The position numbers and the translations under genes are program-made. Below are positions 1 through 10,192 of a stretch of DNA of 45,249 bases, piece after piece. Source of the DNA: DASXUC01 sp036505015 (GTDB lineage: Bacteria; Sysuimicrobiota; Sysuimicrobiia; Sysuimicrobiales; Kaftiobacteriaceae); NCBI GenBank assembly GCA_036505015.1, contig DASXUC010000017.1, positions 1-45,249 on the forward strand, read 5' to 3'. The notes beneath the pieces are model-generated. The model saw only the letters and a list, made by a program, of their open reading frames with translations. It was not told where the DNA came from and did no database searches. Within the stretch, counting starts at the first letter, position 1, and every line of letters starts with the position of its first letter.

Positions 1-177
1 GCCGGGTGAGCCCCGCCGATCGTGGCGGGGCGAGCCCGAGCGCTACGCTAAGGCCTCGGGGTCCCCGGAAATTTGCGCAGCGAATTTCTGGGGTGAGCAG
101 GTGAGCCGCCCCGAGAGCGGAGCGGCCCTCCACCAGCCTGGCCGCAAACGAGCAGCGGTTCAAACTGACCCACTACC
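1..177. repeat. Left copy of terminal inverted repeat
   Basis: This stretch matches the reverse complement of 45072-45248 with four mismatches, all in the inner 64 bases; the outer ~113 bases are identical. It contains two strong hairpins: a 7-bp stem around position 10 (CCCCGCC/GGCGGGG), and an 11-bp stem with one G-T pair around 63-93. The inner edge reads AAACTGACCCACTACC and similarity stops sharply at 177/178. I infer the end of a dispersed element (insertion sequence or MITE) at which the contig broke. The inner motif recalls repeats near IS21-type ends, but no transposase is present here to confirm that. Confidence 0.85.
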
Positions 178-244
178 GGAAGCGGCAGGGGAGGATCGGC
201 GGCCGGGTCGAATAGGTGTGCCGAAATCCGCAGGAGGGAGCATC

Positions 245-487
245 GTGCCGGTACAGGCATACGTCCTGGTCCGGGTCATGCCGGGCCAGACCTCCGAGGC
301 GCTCGATCGCATCCATCGGACGCAGGGCGTCAAGTCGGCGCATGCGGTGACGGGTCCCACGGACATCATCGCGTTCGTGGAAGCCGAGGACATGGACGCG
401 CTGGGACGCATGATCGTCTCAAGCATTCAGCAGTCGCCGGGGGTGACGCGTACGACGACGTGCGTGGTCACCTCGGTGAGCGGTTAG
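245..487 (+). CDS. Stand-alone Lrp/AsnC ligand-binding (RAM) domain protein
   Basis: An 80-residue protein that is essentially one RAM domain (beta-alpha-beta-beta-alpha-beta), without the helix-turn-helix of full Lrp/AsnC regulators. The pattern AYVLVRVMPGQ, then a helix, HAVTGPTDIIAFVEA, a second helix and TTTCVVTSV is typical of small stand-alone RAM proteins. In that family the domain oligomerises and binds amino acids or other small effectors. I chose the GTG at 245 because AGGAGGGAG lies at 232-240; the longer reading frame from 101 would start inside the terminal repeat. A large hairpin at 488-554 follows directly. The ligand is unknown and nothing in the neighbourhood identifies it. 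Confidence 0.85.
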   Translation: MPVQAYVLVRVMPGQTSEALDRIHRTQGVKSAHAVTGPTDIIAFVEAEDMDALGRMIVSSIQQSPGVTRTTTCVVTSVSG

Positions 488-554
488 CCCCGCACCAACG
501 TGACGCGGGGCGTGATCCGACGTCGCAACACGTGGCTGTCACGTTGGTACGGGG
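488..554 (+). other. Long inverted repeat between RAM and VOC genes
   Basis: Arms CCCCGCACCAACGTGAC (488-504) and GTCACGTTGGTACGGGG (538-554) pair over 17 positions with one mismatch, around a 33-base loop. The first arm starts immediately after the RAM stop codon and the second ends 31 bases before the VOC start. No T-run follows on either strand, so it is not a classical terminator. It may be an mRNA-stability or processing hairpin, or a relic of a small element. Confidence 0.7.
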
Positions 555-585
555 TTAGCGCGGCGGACCGCCGCGGGGGGAGGCA

Positions 586-930
586 ATGCTCGATCAGATC
601 ACGCAGGTCACGATCCTGGTTGGTGATCTTCGCAAGGCGGTAAACTTCTATTCCTACGTGCTGGGCCTGCCGATCATCCTGCAGAACAACCAGGGGGCGG
701 AGTTCCGTACGGACGGCGTTATCCTCGCCGTCAAGCCGCGCGAGTCCACCGGAGGAAGCGGGTCGACACAGGTCACGTTCCAGGTGTCGGATCTGGACGT
801 CGCGTTCACCGACGCCAAAGGGCGCGGCGCGAAAGTCCTTGCGCCGCCGCGCACCGTCGAGGCCGGCCGGCTGGCGCGGCTGGCCGATCCGGAAGGCAAC
901 ATCATCGAGTTGTTCGAACCCGAGGCCTGA
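586..930 (+). CDS. VOC (glyoxalase/dioxygenase-fold) family protein
   Basis: A 114-residue single VOC module: beta strand QVTILVGD, the LRKAVNFYSYVLGLP helix, second repeat VTFQVSDLDVAF, and a C-terminal DPEGNIIELFEP strand with the usual Glu ligand. The His normally found at the first metal position is replaced by Gln/Thr, so metal binding may be altered or lost. GGGGGAGG at 576-583 is a good ribosome binding site for the ATG at 586. The reaction cannot be assigned: glyoxalase, antibiotic resistance and dioxygenase families share the fold. It ends 7 bp from the convergent MFS gene. Confidence 0.85.
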   Translation: MLDQITQVTILVGDLRKAVNFYSYVLGLPIILQNNQGAEFRTDGVILAVKPRESTGGSGSTQVTFQVSDLDVAFTDAKGRGAKVLAPPRTVEAGRLARLADPEGNIIELFEPEA

Positions 931-937
931 GCAGGCC

Positions 938-2176
938 TTACTGCCTGGCGTGGACTGATTCAGGCAGGATCATCACCATCGCCAGCGCCGGCACCACCAG
1001 TCCGAGCACATACGTCATCGCGTTCTGCAGCCCCCACGCGTCGGCCATGGCCCCGACGCCGGTCAGCGCCAGCCCCGCGCTTCCCCACGCCAATCCCATC
1101 ACGACGCTGCTGGCGACGCTGGCCCGGTGGGGCATGATCTGTTGCGCCATGACGATCGTCACTGCCGCGGTCAAGTAGTAGGAAATCCCTCCCGCCGCCA
1201 GCAGGGCATAGCCCCACGGCCCGCGGGTGTGCAGAAACGCGTACAGCAGCGGCGTGCCGATCACAAAGGAAAGCACGAGGACGAACCGCCGGCCCAGGCG
1301 GTCGGAAAGCGCGCCGCCCAGCAGCCCGCCGATGGCGCCGATACCGCCGAAGAAGAACACCGCCGCCCCGCCGGCCAGCAGCGATCCTCCTCGTTCGCGC
1401 AACAGCAGCGGGAGGAACGTGGTGAACGAGAGGATGATCACGCTGCGCAGCGCCACCAACAGCCACAGCAGCCCCAGCGGCCGCACGACGCGGCGGAGGT
1501 CGGCGCGCAGGCTCTGCGCCCGCACCGCGTGCGCGGTCGGCTGCGGCCGGACGGTCAGCCACAACGCGGTGCAGGCGGCCAGCCCGGGCAGCGCGGCGAC
1601 CCACGTGGCGCCGAGGCCCAGCGGGCCCACGATCAGCGCAATCCACAGCGGGCCCAGCGCGAAGCCCAGTTCTCCTCCTGCCACGAACAGCGAGAGGCCG
1701 GTTCCCTTTCGCGGCCCGCTGGCATACCCCGCGGTCGACGCCCCCTGCGGGTGGAATGACGACGTGCCGACGCCGGCAACCAGCAGCAGCACAATGAGGA
1801 TCTCGTACGACGGCGCAAGACCGATCAACCCCATCGCCATCACGGTCAGCGTGGGCCCCACCACGACGAAGGTCCTGCGCTGCATGCGATCGGCGAACAC
1901 GCCGAAGATCGGCTGGGACACCGCCGACGACGCGTTGAGGATGGAGGCCAGCAGCCCGGCCAGCGTTAGCGACAGATTGAACCTGGCGACGACCAGCGGC
2001 AGCAGCGGCGCGAGGAAGGCATAGTGAATGTCGTTCAGAAAGTGCGCCGCGGTGGCCAGCGACAAGGTGCGGAGATCGAACCGGGGAGCCTGGTGGCCGG
2101 GTAGCCGGGTAGCCGCGACCGGCTCGCTTATCGACGAAACGCCGTCGCGGACGACGTCGGCATCGTCCCTGGACAT
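938..2176 (-). CDS. MFS exporter, fosmidomycin-resistance (Fsr) type
   Basis: A 412-residue, 12-helix major facilitator. Diagnostic stretches are AAHFLNDIHYAFLAPLLPL in helix 1, the SQPIFGVFADRMQRR loop 2-3, and SSFHPQGAS in helix 5, which resembles the Fsr branch of drug efflux permeases. It probably exports small hydrophobic or phosphonate-like compounds by proton antiport; the substrate is not predictable. The first ~35 residues are hydrophilic and poorly conserved, and residues ~21-30 are encoded by an 8-bp tandem array (2083-2114). It starts 21 bp after the stop of the FAD/Fe-S dehydrogenase and probably belongs to the same minus-strand transcript. Confidence 0.85.
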   Translation of the reverse strand: MSRDDADVVRDGVSSISEPVAATRLPGHQAPRFDLRTLSLATAAHFLNDIHYAFLAPLLPLVVARFNLSLTLAGLLASILNASSAVSQPIFGVFADRMQRRTFVVVGPTLTVMAMGLIGLAPSYEILIVLLLVAGVGTSSFHPQGASTAGYASGPRKGTGLSLFVAGGELGFALGPLWIALIVGPLGLGATWVAALPGLAACTALWLTVRPQPTAHAVRAQSLRADLRRVVRPLGLLWLLVALRSVIILSFTTFLPLLLRERGGSLLAGGAAVFFFGGIGAIGGLLGGALSDRLGRRFVLVLSFVIGTPLLYAFLHTRGPWGYALLAAGGISYYLTAAVTIVMAQQIMPHRASVASSVVMGLAWGSAGLALTGVGAMADAWGLQNAMTYVLGLVVPALAMVMILPESVHARQ

Positions 2177-2197
2177 GTGGGCTCCCTGGCTCCCCGG

Positions 2198-2211
<14 letters not shown>
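2083..2211. repeat. Inverted pair of 8-bp tandem arrays
   Basis: 2083-2114 holds four units related to GGGTAGCC. 2180-2211 holds four units of the opposite-strand type GGCTCCCT/GGCTACCT. Aligned as reverse complements, the arrays agree over about 31 positions with five differences. The first array lies in the N-terminal codons of the MFS gene; the second covers the MFS upstream region and the last codons of the dehydrogenase gene. Confidence 0.85.
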
Positions 2212-5122
<2,911 letters not shown>

Positions 5123-5143
5123 CAGAAAAATGTGTTCGTAACG

Positions 5144-5632
5144 TCAGGACTTGGGCTTGGCGGCGGTACGGCGGCGGCGCGTTGCCCGGCGCGGGGCAGC
5201 CGGCGGGGCCTGGCCGTCGCCGTTGCCGCGCCGGAGCAGCTGCTCTTCCCACGTCACGATGCTGTGGAAGAAGACCTTGTCGCCTTCTTCCAGGCCGCGC
5301 GTGACCTCAGTGATGTGGGCCGTGCTGGCGCCGAATTCCTTCAACGCATACTCCACCGCGGTCTCGGGTTTGGCCTCATCCCCGCAGGTGAAGATATCGA
5401 GGGCCACATAGCCGTATTCGGGCCAGGTGTGCAGCGCGAGATGGGATTCCGAGATCACCACGACCCCGGAGACGCCGTTGGGGCTGAACCGGTGAAACGA
5501 GATCGACCAGACCTGGACGCCGGCGATCTCGGCCGCCCGGACAAGAATCTGCTCGACGGACTCCACTTTGCCGATGACGTCGGGGGTGCACCCAGACGCT
5601 TCCACGATGTAGTGATGGCCCATGCTGTTCAT
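5144..5632 (-). CDS. speH: S-adenosylmethionine decarboxylase proenzyme
   Basis: A 162-residue class 1B AdoMet decarboxylase, which makes decarboxylated AdoMet for spermidine synthesis. The self-cleavage site is Glu62-Ser63 in SESHLALHTWPE; Ser63 becomes the pyruvoyl cofactor, and the processing His68 and catalytic Cys83 (DIFTCG) are present. The C-terminal ~30 residues are an Ala/Pro/Arg-rich basic tail (RRATRRRRTAAKPKS) beyond the usual ~125-residue core. A near-consensus promoter lies 2-38 bases upstream, leaving almost no 5' leader; the ATG at 5623 (MGHHYIVE) fits family alignments equally well. No spermidine synthase is in the window. Confidence 0.95.
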   Translation of the reverse strand: MNSMGHHYIVEASGCTPDVIGKVESVEQILVRAAEIAGVQVWSISFHRFSPNGVSGVVVISESHLALHTWPEYGYVALDIFTCGDEAKPETAVEYALKEFGASTAHITEVTRGLEEGDKVFFHSIVTWEEQLLRRGNGDGQAPPAAPRRATRRRRTAAKPKS

Positions 5633-5670
5633 CGCGCACCGATACTACCGCCGGAAAGATATGCTGTCAA
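5633..5670 (-). promoter_or_regulatory. Near-consensus sigma-70 promoter of speH
   Basis: On the minus strand TTGACA (5670-5665), a 17-base spacer and TAGTAT (5647-5642) stand 9 bases before the speH ATG. Predicted transcription start is 0-3 bases before the ATG, so the mRNA is nearly leaderless. Confidence 0.8.
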
Positions 5671-5703
5671 ATACGTTCGCAGGGGCGTTGGGCTTCCCTG
5701 CGA

Positions 5704-6159
5704 TCAGCGCACGAGCCTGAGGAAGGAGGCCACGCCGGTCACGGCGAGCGTCACCACGATCCCCGCGCCGACCACACCGGCGGCGATTGCCGCACCCGCG
5801 CGGCGCCGCTCCAACCCCAGCAGCCATGCCAGCAGCGTGCCGGAGTAGGCGCCGGTCCCGGGCAGCGGGACGGCGACGAACAGCGCCAGCCCGAGCAACT
5901 CGTACCGCTCCACGAACCGGCCACCCTGCGCCCGTACCCGTTCGACCTGCCGCCGTACCCACGGGACACGGGCCCACCAGCGCTCGTACAGCAGATCGAG
6001 GGCGAGGAATCCGGGCAGGATCACCAGACAGTTGGCCGCCACCGCCACCGCGAAGACTGCCAGCGGATGGAAGCCCATCGCCATGCCCAGGGGAATGGCG
6101 CCCCGCAGCTCGATCCACGGCACCAGGGTCACCGCGGCGACGACCAGCAGGCCTGTCAC
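5704..6159 (-). CDS. COG2426 small multidrug export-like membrane protein
   Basis: A 151-residue membrane protein of the Sm_multidrug_ex (COG2426) family. Visible features are the family motif ELRGAIPLGMAMG near residue 17, a hydrophobic helix at ~33-56, a basic cytoplasmic loop (ERWWARVPWVRR), VPLPGTGAYSGTL near residue 98, and C-terminal helices. The family name suggests export of small compounds but function is not experimentally firm. Its ATG overlaps the stop of the upstream thioesterase gene (ATGA, 4 bp), indicating translational coupling in one operon. Confidence 0.85.
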   Translation of the reverse strand: MTGLLVVAAVTLVPWIELRGAIPLGMAMGFHPLAVFAVAVAANCLVILPGFLALDLLYERWWARVPWVRRQVERVRAQGGRFVERYELLGLALFVAVPLPGTGAYSGTLLAWLLGLERRRAGAAIAAGVVGAGIVVTLAVTGVASFLRLVR

Positions 6160-7118
6160 GATTCCGGCTTCAGCGCCGCCCGCCGGGCCTGCCGGGTCCG
6201 CCGGCGGATTTCGGCGTCGCGGAACCGCCGCCGGGCCGCCTCGGTCGCCGGCGTGTACGGGGTCACCGGTTGAGGACCGTCCGCGGTCATGTGCACCATG
6301 GTCATGAACGCGGTACAGGTATGGCGGCGCTGTCCGGACAGCGGTTGTTCCGCAAGCGTCTTGATCCCCACTTCCATCGATGACCGCCCGACGTGATTGA
6401 GCGCCGCCTGGTAGACGACGATCTCCCCGACCCGGATCGGAGCGAAGAACGAGAGGGCATCGATTGAGGCGGTGACCACCGGGCAGCGGCAGTATCGCAG
6501 GGCCACGATCGACGCGATCTGGTCCAGATCGATCATCAGTTTTCCGGCGAACATCAGGGTGCCCAGCACGGCATCTTCGGGAAAGACGATGCGCGACACT
6601 TCCAGGGTGTGAGGCAGACCGGTGGGGGCGTCCTCCTCCGAGGCCTCGCGGGCGCGCGCGGCCAGCTGTTCGTTGCGGAGTTGCTTGCGTGCCCGCGCGT
6701 CGGCACGCAGCGCGGCTTCGGCGGCTCCCCCGGGCACGATCGACGCTCCGACCGGCCGCGGCCGCCCCTGCTCGTCGACGGCGACCATGGCCAGGTGCGA
6801 CGATGTGGTGCGCCGGCGCGATCCGGTCCGCGGATCTTCGGCGTGCACGTCCACCCCCACTTCCATCGACGCCCGGCCGACATACTCCACCTGCGCGGTC
6901 AGCGTCACCACGTCGCCGATAGGCACCGCGTGCAGGAAATCCAGCTCATCCATGCCCGCAAGCACGACGGCGCCTTTGGCCACGCGCATCGCGGTCATCG
7001 TCGCGGCCGTCGTAATCCAGTTCATCATTCGCCCGCCGTAGAGCGACCCGCGCGTATTGGCGTGCTCGGGCAGGACGAGCTGGACCATCTCCAACTCTGT
7101 GTCCTTGATCGAGGGCAT
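6156..7118 (-). CDS. Acyl-CoA thioesterase with two hotdog domains
   Basis: A 320-residue protein with tandem 4HBT/ACOT-type hotdog domains. Domain 1 (about 8-130) has NTRGSLYGGRMMNWI with the catalytic-type Asn; domain 2 (about 165-290) has DAVLGTLMFAGKLMIDLDQ. Each is followed by a conserved VGRASMEVGV/VGRSSMEVGI strand. By family it hydrolyses acyl-CoA to free fatty acid and CoA. The internal pseudo-symmetry suggests each polypeptide makes its own double hotdog. A basic C-terminus (RRRTRQARRAALK) follows. The operon continues into the COG2426 gene by a 4-bp overlap. GGAG precedes the ATG by 4 bases. Confidence 0.9.
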   Translation of the reverse strand: MPSIKDTELEMVQLVLPEHANTRGSLYGGRMMNWITTAATMTAMRVAKGAVVLAGMDELDFLHAVPIGDVVTLTAQVEYVGRASMEVGVDVHAEDPRTGSRRRTTSSHLAMVAVDEQGRPRPVGASIVPGGAAEAALRADARARKQLRNEQLAARAREASEEDAPTGLPHTLEVSRIVFPEDAVLGTLMFAGKLMIDLDQIASIVALRYCRCPVVTASIDALSFFAPIRVGEIVVYQAALNHVGRSSMEVGIKTLAEQPLSGQRRHTCTAFMTMVHMTADGPQPVTPYTPATEAARRRFRDAEIRRRTRQARRAALKPES

Positions 7119-7133
7119 TGGACTCCGAAGACT

Positions 7134-7222
7134 GCGTCTACCCCGTCCTTCCCGTCTTCCCAGTCTCAGAACGAAAGCAGGAGACGGGGTGACGGGGCAG
7201 ACGGGGGAGACGGGGTAGACGC
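7134..7222. repeat. Inverted pair of 8-9 bp tandem arrays
   Basis: 7183-7217 holds four units of GACGGGG plus one or two bases. The opposite-strand type (CCCCGTC/TTCCCGTC) occupies 7134-7167. The outermost 14 bases (GCGTCTACCCCGTC at 7134 and its complement at 7209-7222) pair perfectly, so the RNA could fold into a long hairpin. It fills the whole gap between the M20 stop and the thioesterase start. Confidence 0.85.
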
Positions 7223-7223
7223 A

Positions 7224-8597
7224 TCACCCCTCGACGGACGAGGCTTCCTCGATGAAGCGGATCACCGTTTCGATTCCTTTGTAAAAGTTGGGGAGGTGGA
7301 ACTTCTCGTTCGGCCCGTGCAGGCCGTCGTCGGGCAGACCGAAGCCGAACAGCACCGTGGGCACCTTCAGCACGCGGTCGAACTTGGCCACAATGGGGAC
7401 ACTGCCGCCTTCCCGGATGTAGACGGGGTCCTTCCCCCACACCTCACGGGCGACGCGGGCCGCAACCCGTACCGGCGGCGCGGTGGTGTCGACCAGCACA
7501 GGATCCGCGCCGGCGAGCTCGCGGACCTCGACGCGGACGTCGGCGGGGGCGAGTTTCCGCACTTTCTTCTCGAACGCCCGGTACACCGCTTTCGCCTTCT
7601 GATCGGGGACGAGGCGCATGCTGATCTTGGCCAGGGCGCGGGCCGGAATGACCGTCTTCGAGCCCGCGCCGGTCCAGCCGCCGATGATGCCGTTGACGTC
7701 GAGTGTGGGACGCGACCACCGCCGTTCGAGCACACCGAACCCGGCCTCCCCCGGGGACGTTCCAATGCCCAACTCCCGCAGATACGCGGTCTCGTTGAAG
7801 GGAAGCCGCGCCCAGGACGCCTTTTCCTCTTCCGCCGGTTCCCGCACCGGCGTGTAGAATCGGCTCACCGTCACGCGCCCACGGCGGTCCTTCAGTCCGG
7901 AGATGATGCCCGCAAGCGCATTGAGAGGATTCGGGATGGCCCCGCCGTGCTGGCCGGAGTGGGCGTCTTTTGCGGCGCCGAACACCTCGACCTCCGTATA
8001 CACAAGCCCCCGGAGGCCGGCGACGATGGTGGGCAGCCCGGGCACAAAAAACTGGCCGTCGGAGACCCACGCGAAATCGCAGGCGAGCTTGCGGGCATGC
8101 CGATCGACCCAGCGCATCACCGCCGGGCTACCGATCTCTTCCTCGCCTTCCACGATGAGTTTCACATTGAATGGAAGCCGTCCGTCTGCACGGATCACGG
8201 ACTCGATGGCCTTGATGACCGCGAACACCTGCCCCTTGTCATCAGACGCGCCCCGCGCGAAGAGGTCATCGCCCCGCTGCACAGGCTCAAACGGCGGACT
8301 CACCCATTCCTCGAGCGGATCGGCCGGCTGGACATCGTAGTGCCCGTAGAAGAGCGCAGTGGGACGGCCGGGGGCGCCGGTCCACTCCGCGTAGACCATC
8401 GGGTGGCTGCCTTCGATGGGGATGAGTTCCGTGGTCAGCCCGATCGCGCGGAGATGGTCGATCAGCCAGTCGGCCGCACGGCGGATGTCGCCGGCGTGTT
8501 CGGGAAGCGTGCTGATGCTGGGGATCCGAAGAAATTCTTCCAGTTGGTCGAGGAAGCGCCGGCGGTTCTCCTGCGCGTATGTGGTGGCTCCACTCAC
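7224..8597 (-). CDS. M20 family dipeptidase/peptidase
   Basis: A 457-residue zinc metallopeptidase of the M20 clan, like cytosolic carnosinase-type dipeptidases. Zinc and catalytic motifs are LFYGHYDVQPAD (His86, Asp88), RGASDDKGQ (bridging Asp119), VEGEEEIGSP (catalytic Glu152 and Glu153) and the late HGPNEKFHLPNF. The lid/dimerisation domain lies in the middle (about 190-330). Predicted to hydrolyse dipeptides or N-acylated amino acids in the cytoplasm. The GTG start has GGGGGGAAGAGG just upstream. The gene ends inside a tandem-repeat hairpin shared with the next gene. Confidence 0.92.
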   Translation of the reverse strand: MSGATTYAQENRRRFLDQLEEFLRIPSISTLPEHAGDIRRAADWLIDHLRAIGLTTELIPIEGSHPMVYAEWTGAPGRPTALFYGHYDVQPADPLEEWVSPPFEPVQRGDDLFARGASDDKGQVFAVIKAIESVIRADGRLPFNVKLIVEGEEEIGSPAVMRWVDRHARKLACDFAWVSDGQFFVPGLPTIVAGLRGLVYTEVEVFGAAKDAHSGQHGGAIPNPLNALAGIISGLKDRRGRVTVSRFYTPVREPAEEEKASWARLPFNETAYLRELGIGTSPGEAGFGVLERRWSRPTLDVNGIIGGWTGAGSKTVIPARALAKISMRLVPDQKAKAVYRAFEKKVRKLAPADVRVEVRELAGADPVLVDTTAPPVRVAARVAREVWGKDPVYIREGGSVPIVAKFDRVLKVPTVLFGFGLPDDGLHGPNEKFHLPNFYKGIETVIRFIEEASSVEG

Positions 8598-8687
8598 GCC
8601 TCTTCCCCCCTAGATCCCGTCACGATCAGTACACGCTGTGGCAGCGTCTCACCGGTTCGACGGTCTCGGGGGTCTGGCCTGCCGCGG

Positions 8688-9257
8688 TCACTTCGGCTCG
8701 AAGCGCACCTGCAGCGTGATCACCACGGGGTCTTGCGCCACGAACACAAGAAAGCGCGGGATCGGAATATGATACTCGGACATCTTCACCGTGACCTGAC
8801 CTTCGGCCAGATAGGCATCCTTCAGCGCCGTGACACGCAAGGGGATTTCGACCTCGCGCGTCGTGCCCTTGATCGTCAAGCGACCCCGCAGCACCGCTCG
8901 GAACGGCAGTCCGCTGGGGTTGCTCGCCGGGACGACGATCCCGTGGAACGTGATGAACGGGTACCTCGCCGTCTCCAGAAAATCGTTGCGCATCTGGCGG
9001 TCCCGGACCCCGATGCCGGTCGTGATGGTCCTGGCGTCAATCGTCACCTCCACCTCGCCGGCAACCGAGTCCCCCTGCTCTTTGACTGTCGCCGTCGCGC
9101 TGAAATCGTGCACGGTGCCGGTAAACCCACCGCGGTTATCTTTCACAAAGAACTGCACACGGCTGGCACCGGCATCGAGCGCGAACGGACCGGTGGGAAG
9201 CAGGCTCGCGGCGGCCACCACCAAGGCTGCAACGGCACTGCGCACGTTCATCATCAT
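8688..9257 (-). CDS. YceI family periplasmic/secreted lipid-binding protein
   Basis: A 189-residue protein with a signal peptide (hydrophobic core AVAALVVAAASLL, cleavage likely near residue 26). A YceI lipocalin-like barrel follows: SRVQFFVKDN..GGFTGTVHDFSATA, the GIGVRDRQMRNDFLETARYP motif and KGTTREVEIPL. The family binds polyisoprenoids or amphiphiles outside the cytoplasm. Three consecutive ATG codons (9257, 9254, 9251) make the exact start uncertain. It is divergent from the 9344 gene; four GTCAC repeats lie between the two. Confidence 0.9.
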   Translation of the reverse strand: MMMNVRSAVAALVVAAASLLPTGPFALDAGASRVQFFVKDNRGGFTGTVHDFSATATVKEQGDSVAGEVEVTIDARTITTGIGVRDRQMRNDFLETARYPFITFHGIVVPASNPSGLPFRAVLRGRLTIKGTTREVEIPLRVTALKDAYLAEGQVTVKMSEYHIPIPRFLVFVAQDPVVITLQVRFEPK

Positions 9258-9291
9258 GGATCACCCCCGGGGTCTTCCTTACCCCGGTCGG

Positions 9292-9327
9292 GTCACGCCC
9301 TCGTCACGCGGGTCACACAGATGTCAC
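9292..9327. promoter_or_regulatory. Four GTCAC direct repeats in a divergent intergenic region
   Basis: GTCAC occurs at 9292, 9303, 9312 and 9323, at intervals of 11, 9 and 11 bases, between the divergent yceI-like gene and the 9344 gene. About one helical turn of spacing fits tandem binding by an OmpR/PhoB-type regulator, but no regulator is known here. It could alternatively be another member of the short tandem-repeat arrays seen across the window. Confidence 0.4.
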
Positions 9328-9343
9328 GGCGAAGACCTTACGG

Positions 9344-10192
9344 GTGAACTTTCGGGGCGCCCTCAGTACCTTGGCTTCCCCACTCGCCCGGCAGACCGCG
9401 GCGCGGTGGCTGCTGGCTACCTGCCTCCTCGGCTACGCCGTCACGATGGCTGTGATGTCCGCCCGCGGGACCGGGTTGCAGCGGTGGTTTTTTGCTCTGC
9501 TCGCCTGGGCGCTGTTTGTGTACATCCCCGGTCGGATTCTGTTGGAAGCCTTCCAGACGATCGCGCCGGAGATGCGGCGCACGTTGATGGATCAGGCCGC
9601 GACCCGGGCCGACCGCTACCGCTCGCGCGCGTCAATCGAGCTGATGGTCGAAGGGTTCTATGATCGCACGGTCTTGCTGCCGCGCATTGCGACGCCGGTG
9701 CAGTCCGAAAAGGCCAAAGCGGGCGCCGGCGCGATCCTGGTCCATACCGGCCGGAAGGAATCTGCGCGGCTGGCGATGACGGTCACCAGATGCCTGGCCG
9801 CCACCGACACCTGGGTGCGGGAGCTGGGCGGGTGGGCCGGGAGGGAGGCGGCGGGGAACATCCAGATCCGCTGGGCCGGCGTGCGGGCCGTGATCGCGCT
9901 GGCGGCGGTGACGAAGGTCCTCATGGCCGCCGCTGCGGACCGTGGCGAGGCACCGTTCATGATCCCCCTGGACCCCAACGCCGCCGCGGAACACCTCGAC
10001 GCCGCGCTGGATTACTGCGACGATCTGGCCCTGCAGGTCGACGTCGTTCCGTGGCAGCAACCCGCGCTTGTTCTCCCCGTCTCACCGGAGGTCCGCATGG
10101 CGGTCCGCACCCGGTGGATGAGATTCTGCGACACCCCGTCTCCCGCGGTTGAGTCGCGCGCCGCGTTCGTCGAGGTGGCGACCGGCCCCTAG
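9344..10192 (+). CDS. Unknown membrane-anchored protein
   Basis: A 282-residue protein I do not recognise. Two hydrophobic segments at about 22-38 and 48-66 precede a soluble domain of ~210 residues with alternating helices (MRRTLMDQAATRADRYRSR, KESARLAMTVTRCLAAT, DPNAAAEHLDAALDYCDDLAL) and no signature motif. The C-terminal domain is probably cytoplasmic if both segments span the membrane. The start is taken at GTG 9344; there is no clear Shine-Dalgarno sequence, so a later start is possible but would lose helix 1. Its stop overlaps the convergent Nudix-methyltransferase stop by 4 bp. Confidence 0.7.
   Translation: MNFRGALSTLASPLARQTAARWLLATCLLGYAVTMAVMSARGTGLQRWFFALLAWALFVYIPGRILLEAFQTIAPEMRRTLMDQAATRADRYRSRASIELMVEGFYDRTVLLPRIATPVQSEKAKAGAGAILVHTGRKESARLAMTVTRCLAATDTWVRELGGWAGREAAGNIQIRWAGVRAVIALAAVTKVLMAAAADRGEAPFMIPLDPNAAAEHLDAALDYCDDLALQVDVVPWQQPALVLPVSPEVRMAVRTRWMRFCDTPSPAVESRAAFVEVATGP

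Noticed and set aside
101..244. N-terminal extension of the RAM protein
   Set aside because: These codons start inside the terminal repeat and show no homology-like pattern; GTG 245 has a strong Shine-Dalgarno sequence.
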